64,000 bases of DNA from Brachynemurus nebulosus (Eukaryota; Arthropoda; Insecta; Neuroptera; Myrmeleontidae), in assembly GCA_035578155.1 (NCBI GenBank), contig JAPWDM010000004.1, positions 57,462,660 through 57,526,659 on the forward strand. The letters are read 5' to 3'. Position 1 is the first letter of the stretch. The number at the start of each line of letters is the position of its first letter. Below are positions 62,060 through 64,000 of the stretch, one piece after another. The position numbers and the translations under genes are program-made. The notes beneath the pieces were generated by a model. That model was not told where the DNA came from. It saw only the letters and a program-made list of their open reading frames with translations, and did no database searches.

Positions 62060-62325
62060 ATTTGATATTAGTATTTTGATTGACCGAATCATATTCACCG
62101 TATTTCAAAATTTACCCTCAATTTTATAGTCAAGGCCCCTCCAGTAGGCCCGACCCTGGATTTGAGTACAACAATAGAAAGATCTTTAAAAATGAAGGAT
62201 TGTGTCAATTTAAACTTTTTCCTATTTGTTATAGTATTCGAATAATTTGACAAAATTAAATTTTTACCCCAACTTTGGGGGTGGATTTCACCCCTTAAAT
62301 GGTTTAAATTGCAATTTTTCACATT
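62060..62325 (-). repeat. Family C repeat, inverted copy 2
   Basis: Reverse complement of 59440-59665: TTGATATTAGTATTTTGATT, GGCCCCTCCAGTAGG, AAGATCTTTAAAAATGAAGG and GGGGTGGATTTCACCCCTTA AATGG. Confidence 0.8.
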
Positions 62326-62679
62326 TGTATTAATTTCCTCTCTTTGTTAGTCTAATAAGTAATTTATATTTATGTCTCAATTCCCTATAAAATATAAAAA
62401 TATTTCACTTTTTTTTAAAGAATTTTATGACAACAAGTGAAAACTATCCACATATATGTATTATAAAAAAGAAAGTTTTGTTTCTCATTTATTGTATTAT
62501 AATTAGCATAGTTCTGTCTCTAGTTGAAAAATGAAAATTAAGCACATTTTGTAAGCTTATGTAATGAAAATATTTTTTTTTTTTTTATAAAATTTTAAAC
62601 AAACAAGAATTTGAAATTTATGTTATGATATAATATTATTAAATATGAAACAAAACAACATAATACGTATGTATGCACG
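62326..62679. other. AT-rich stretch, no gene seen
   Basis: Low-complexity AT sequence without coding potential. Confidence 0.4.
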
Positions 62680-63490
62680 GAAAAAAAATTTTAGATGAAT
62701 CGATTTTGAAAATTTTTTCACTAAGAATTATTAATGTTAGAAAGTTAAACAATTTTAAATGGATTTAAGGTATCTTAAGTGAGATCCGTCAAGGTTTTGG
62801 GGACCTAAAAAGGCCAAAAATTAATTACCCAATCGATTTTAAAAATTTTTCACAGTTAGTAAGTTAAAGTATTTGAATTAATTAATTAAATGGTGTCCGC
62901 TAGAACCTTTTTCTTACTGTTTGAGTACTAGAGTTGTATGAGTTCCGCCAAGGTTTACTGATCCCATAATTGTAAAAAATAAACTAAACGACCAATTTTG
63001 AAAATTTTTTCACTGTTACAGAGCTAAACTATTTTAGATAGATGTAGATTACATTATGTAATGTCCGCCAGGGTCCATAGGACCCAAAAGTGTCAAAAAT
63101 AAACTAACTGACCGATTTTGAAAATTTTTTCACTGTTACAGAGCTAAACTATTTTAGATAAATATAGATTACGCTATGTAAAGTCTGCCAGGGTCCATAG
63201 GATCCAAAAGTGTCAAAAAAAACTAACCGACCGATTTTGAAAATTTTTTCACTGTTAGGGAGCTAAGCTATCTTAGATAGATATAGATTACGTTGTGTAG
63301 GGTCCGCCAGGGTCCGTGATACCCAAAAGTGGTAAAAATAACTAACCGACCGATTTTGAAAATTTCTTCAGTATTACCGAGGTAAACTATTTTAGATAGG
63401 TACAGGTTGTGTTATCTGAGATCTACAACTGTCATGCGGATGCAAATGCGGCGTAGAATGCTAGACAACGTGTTTTGAAAATACTTTTAC
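62680..63490 (+). repeat. 119-bp-unit repeat array, best-kept copy (about 6-7 units)
   Basis: GATTTTGAAAATTTTTTCAC recurs near 62702, 62836, 62992, 63111, 63229 and 63347. The last four are 117-119 bp apart. Each unit continues with TGTTACAGAGCTAAACTATT, TTAGATAGATRTAGATTAC, GTCCGCCAGGGTCCATAGGA and CCCAAAAGTGTCAAAAATAA. Late units are over 85% alike by eye. Non-coding. Confidence 0.85.
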
Positions 63491-63513
63491 TGTTACAAAG
63501 GTAAAATATCATA

Positions 63514-63515
<2 letters not shown>

Positions 63516-63599
<84 letters not shown>
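63516..63599. repeat. (TA)n microsatellite
   Basis: About 84 bp of TA repeats following the last 119-bp unit. Confidence 0.95.
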
Positions 63600-63601
<2 letters not shown>

Positions 63602-63786
63602 TTAGATCTTTCTTTTTGATAAATAAAATGCAAAAAAATACTAAATGAAGGCGGAGCGTTCTTTGTTGCGTCTTTAATACATTTCACTCTAACTACAACT
63701 GTCGAATAACATTTGAAATTCCGACCACAAACAATGCCAACTTACAAAATTAAAATATTGAAAAAATATTCAGATACAGTGTAACC

Positions 63787-64000
63787 CTACAGTTCGGCCA
63801 CGCTATTGTCGGACTCGTCCTCGACTTCGAGTTCGTCATCGTCAGGTAGCAATCACCACCTTTTCATCTTGTCTGACGCGTAAACTTGCTTAGATGTACG
63901 CTGTGATCTTTTGGCTCCAGGAATGTTTTCCAAAACATACCGATCGTGAGAAAGAACCGCAGTGACAAGGTACCGACCTTTGAACTTTGGTACCAACTTC
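63787..64000 (-). pseudogene. Ty3/gypsy-type pol, C-terminal end of integrase, partial at window edge
   Basis: The minus strand from 64000 reads KLVPKFKGRYLVTAVLSHDR, then a YVLENIPG block and an ASDKMKRW block. This is the GPY/F-type module at the C terminus of Ty3/gypsy integrases, which helps the integrase multimerise and pick targets. An in-frame TGA lies at 63853-63855. Beyond it the frame continues through an acidic tail (DDDELEVEDESDNS) to TAG at 63787-63789, so the TGA either is the true end or is a nonsense change. The rest of pol lies outside the window. An LTR would be expected below 63787, but its borders were not resolved. Confidence 0.75.

Overview
The window looks like AT-rich, repeat-dense nuclear DNA of an insect. 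The signs are spliced GT-AG genes with short introns, Tc1/mariner, pogo and hAT elements, a LINE, a Ty3/gypsy tail, long (TA)n tracts and an EB/LDL-receptor class A gene of arthropod type. The order cannot be fixed from sequence alone. Only two gene-like units look intact: the spliced transposase gene of a pogo-like transposon (7464-10268) and the last three exons of a host gene for a secreted LDLa-repeat protein (32092-37078). Almost everything else is mobile or repetitive DNA, often nested.

0-11 kb: small hairpin elements, then a decayed 5'-truncated LINE (about 2896-11120) split by four later insertions. These are a 303 bp hAT-type MITE, a 901 bp TG...CA element, an 867 bp long-TIR element and a 3.9 kb pogo-like transposon. 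Each is bounded by a target-site duplication, and the LINE reading frame resumes across three of the four excision points without a stop. The pogo element has TIRs, a TA duplication, clustered subterminal copies of its TIR core, and an intron carrying its own 131 bp MITE.

11-23 kb: a minisatellite, then copies of an unclassified family that best resembles non-autonomous Helitron/Helentron elements (HINE/DINE-1-like). Its features are subterminal inverted repeats, a GC-rich terminal hairpin followed by a T-run, internal diverged tandem monomers, a (TA)n at a fixed internal position, and insertion into A/T runs. One copy (11466-16545) is interrupted by a broken Tc1 transposon and by a 0.9 kb TIR element. 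Another copy carries a complete opposite-strand copy of the same family inside it (18321-21586).

23-31 kb: palindromic MITEs, (TA)n tracts, a 119-bp-unit repeat array, and a foldback element (28556-30054) holding a tRNA-derived retroposon.

31-37 kb: the host LDLa gene. The 3.6 kb intron between its first two visible exons contains a dead mariner, a perfect 26-bp hairpin and a hairpin MITE.

37-64 kb: MITEs, a long inverted repeat, a mostly featureless 4 kb stretch, and a palindromic 119-bp array with a second foldback element (47140-49104). These are followed by a head-to-tail pair of 1.17 kb elements, another Helitron-like fragment, a 3.8 kb decayed TIR element with internal insertions, inverted copies of a fourth repeat family, a small GC-rich island, and the C-terminal end of a Ty3/gypsy pol on the minus strand at the window edge.

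There is no operon or pathway structure. The biological interest lies in transposon stratigraphy, in several apparently undescribed non-coding repeat families, and in one possibly active pogo-like transposon.
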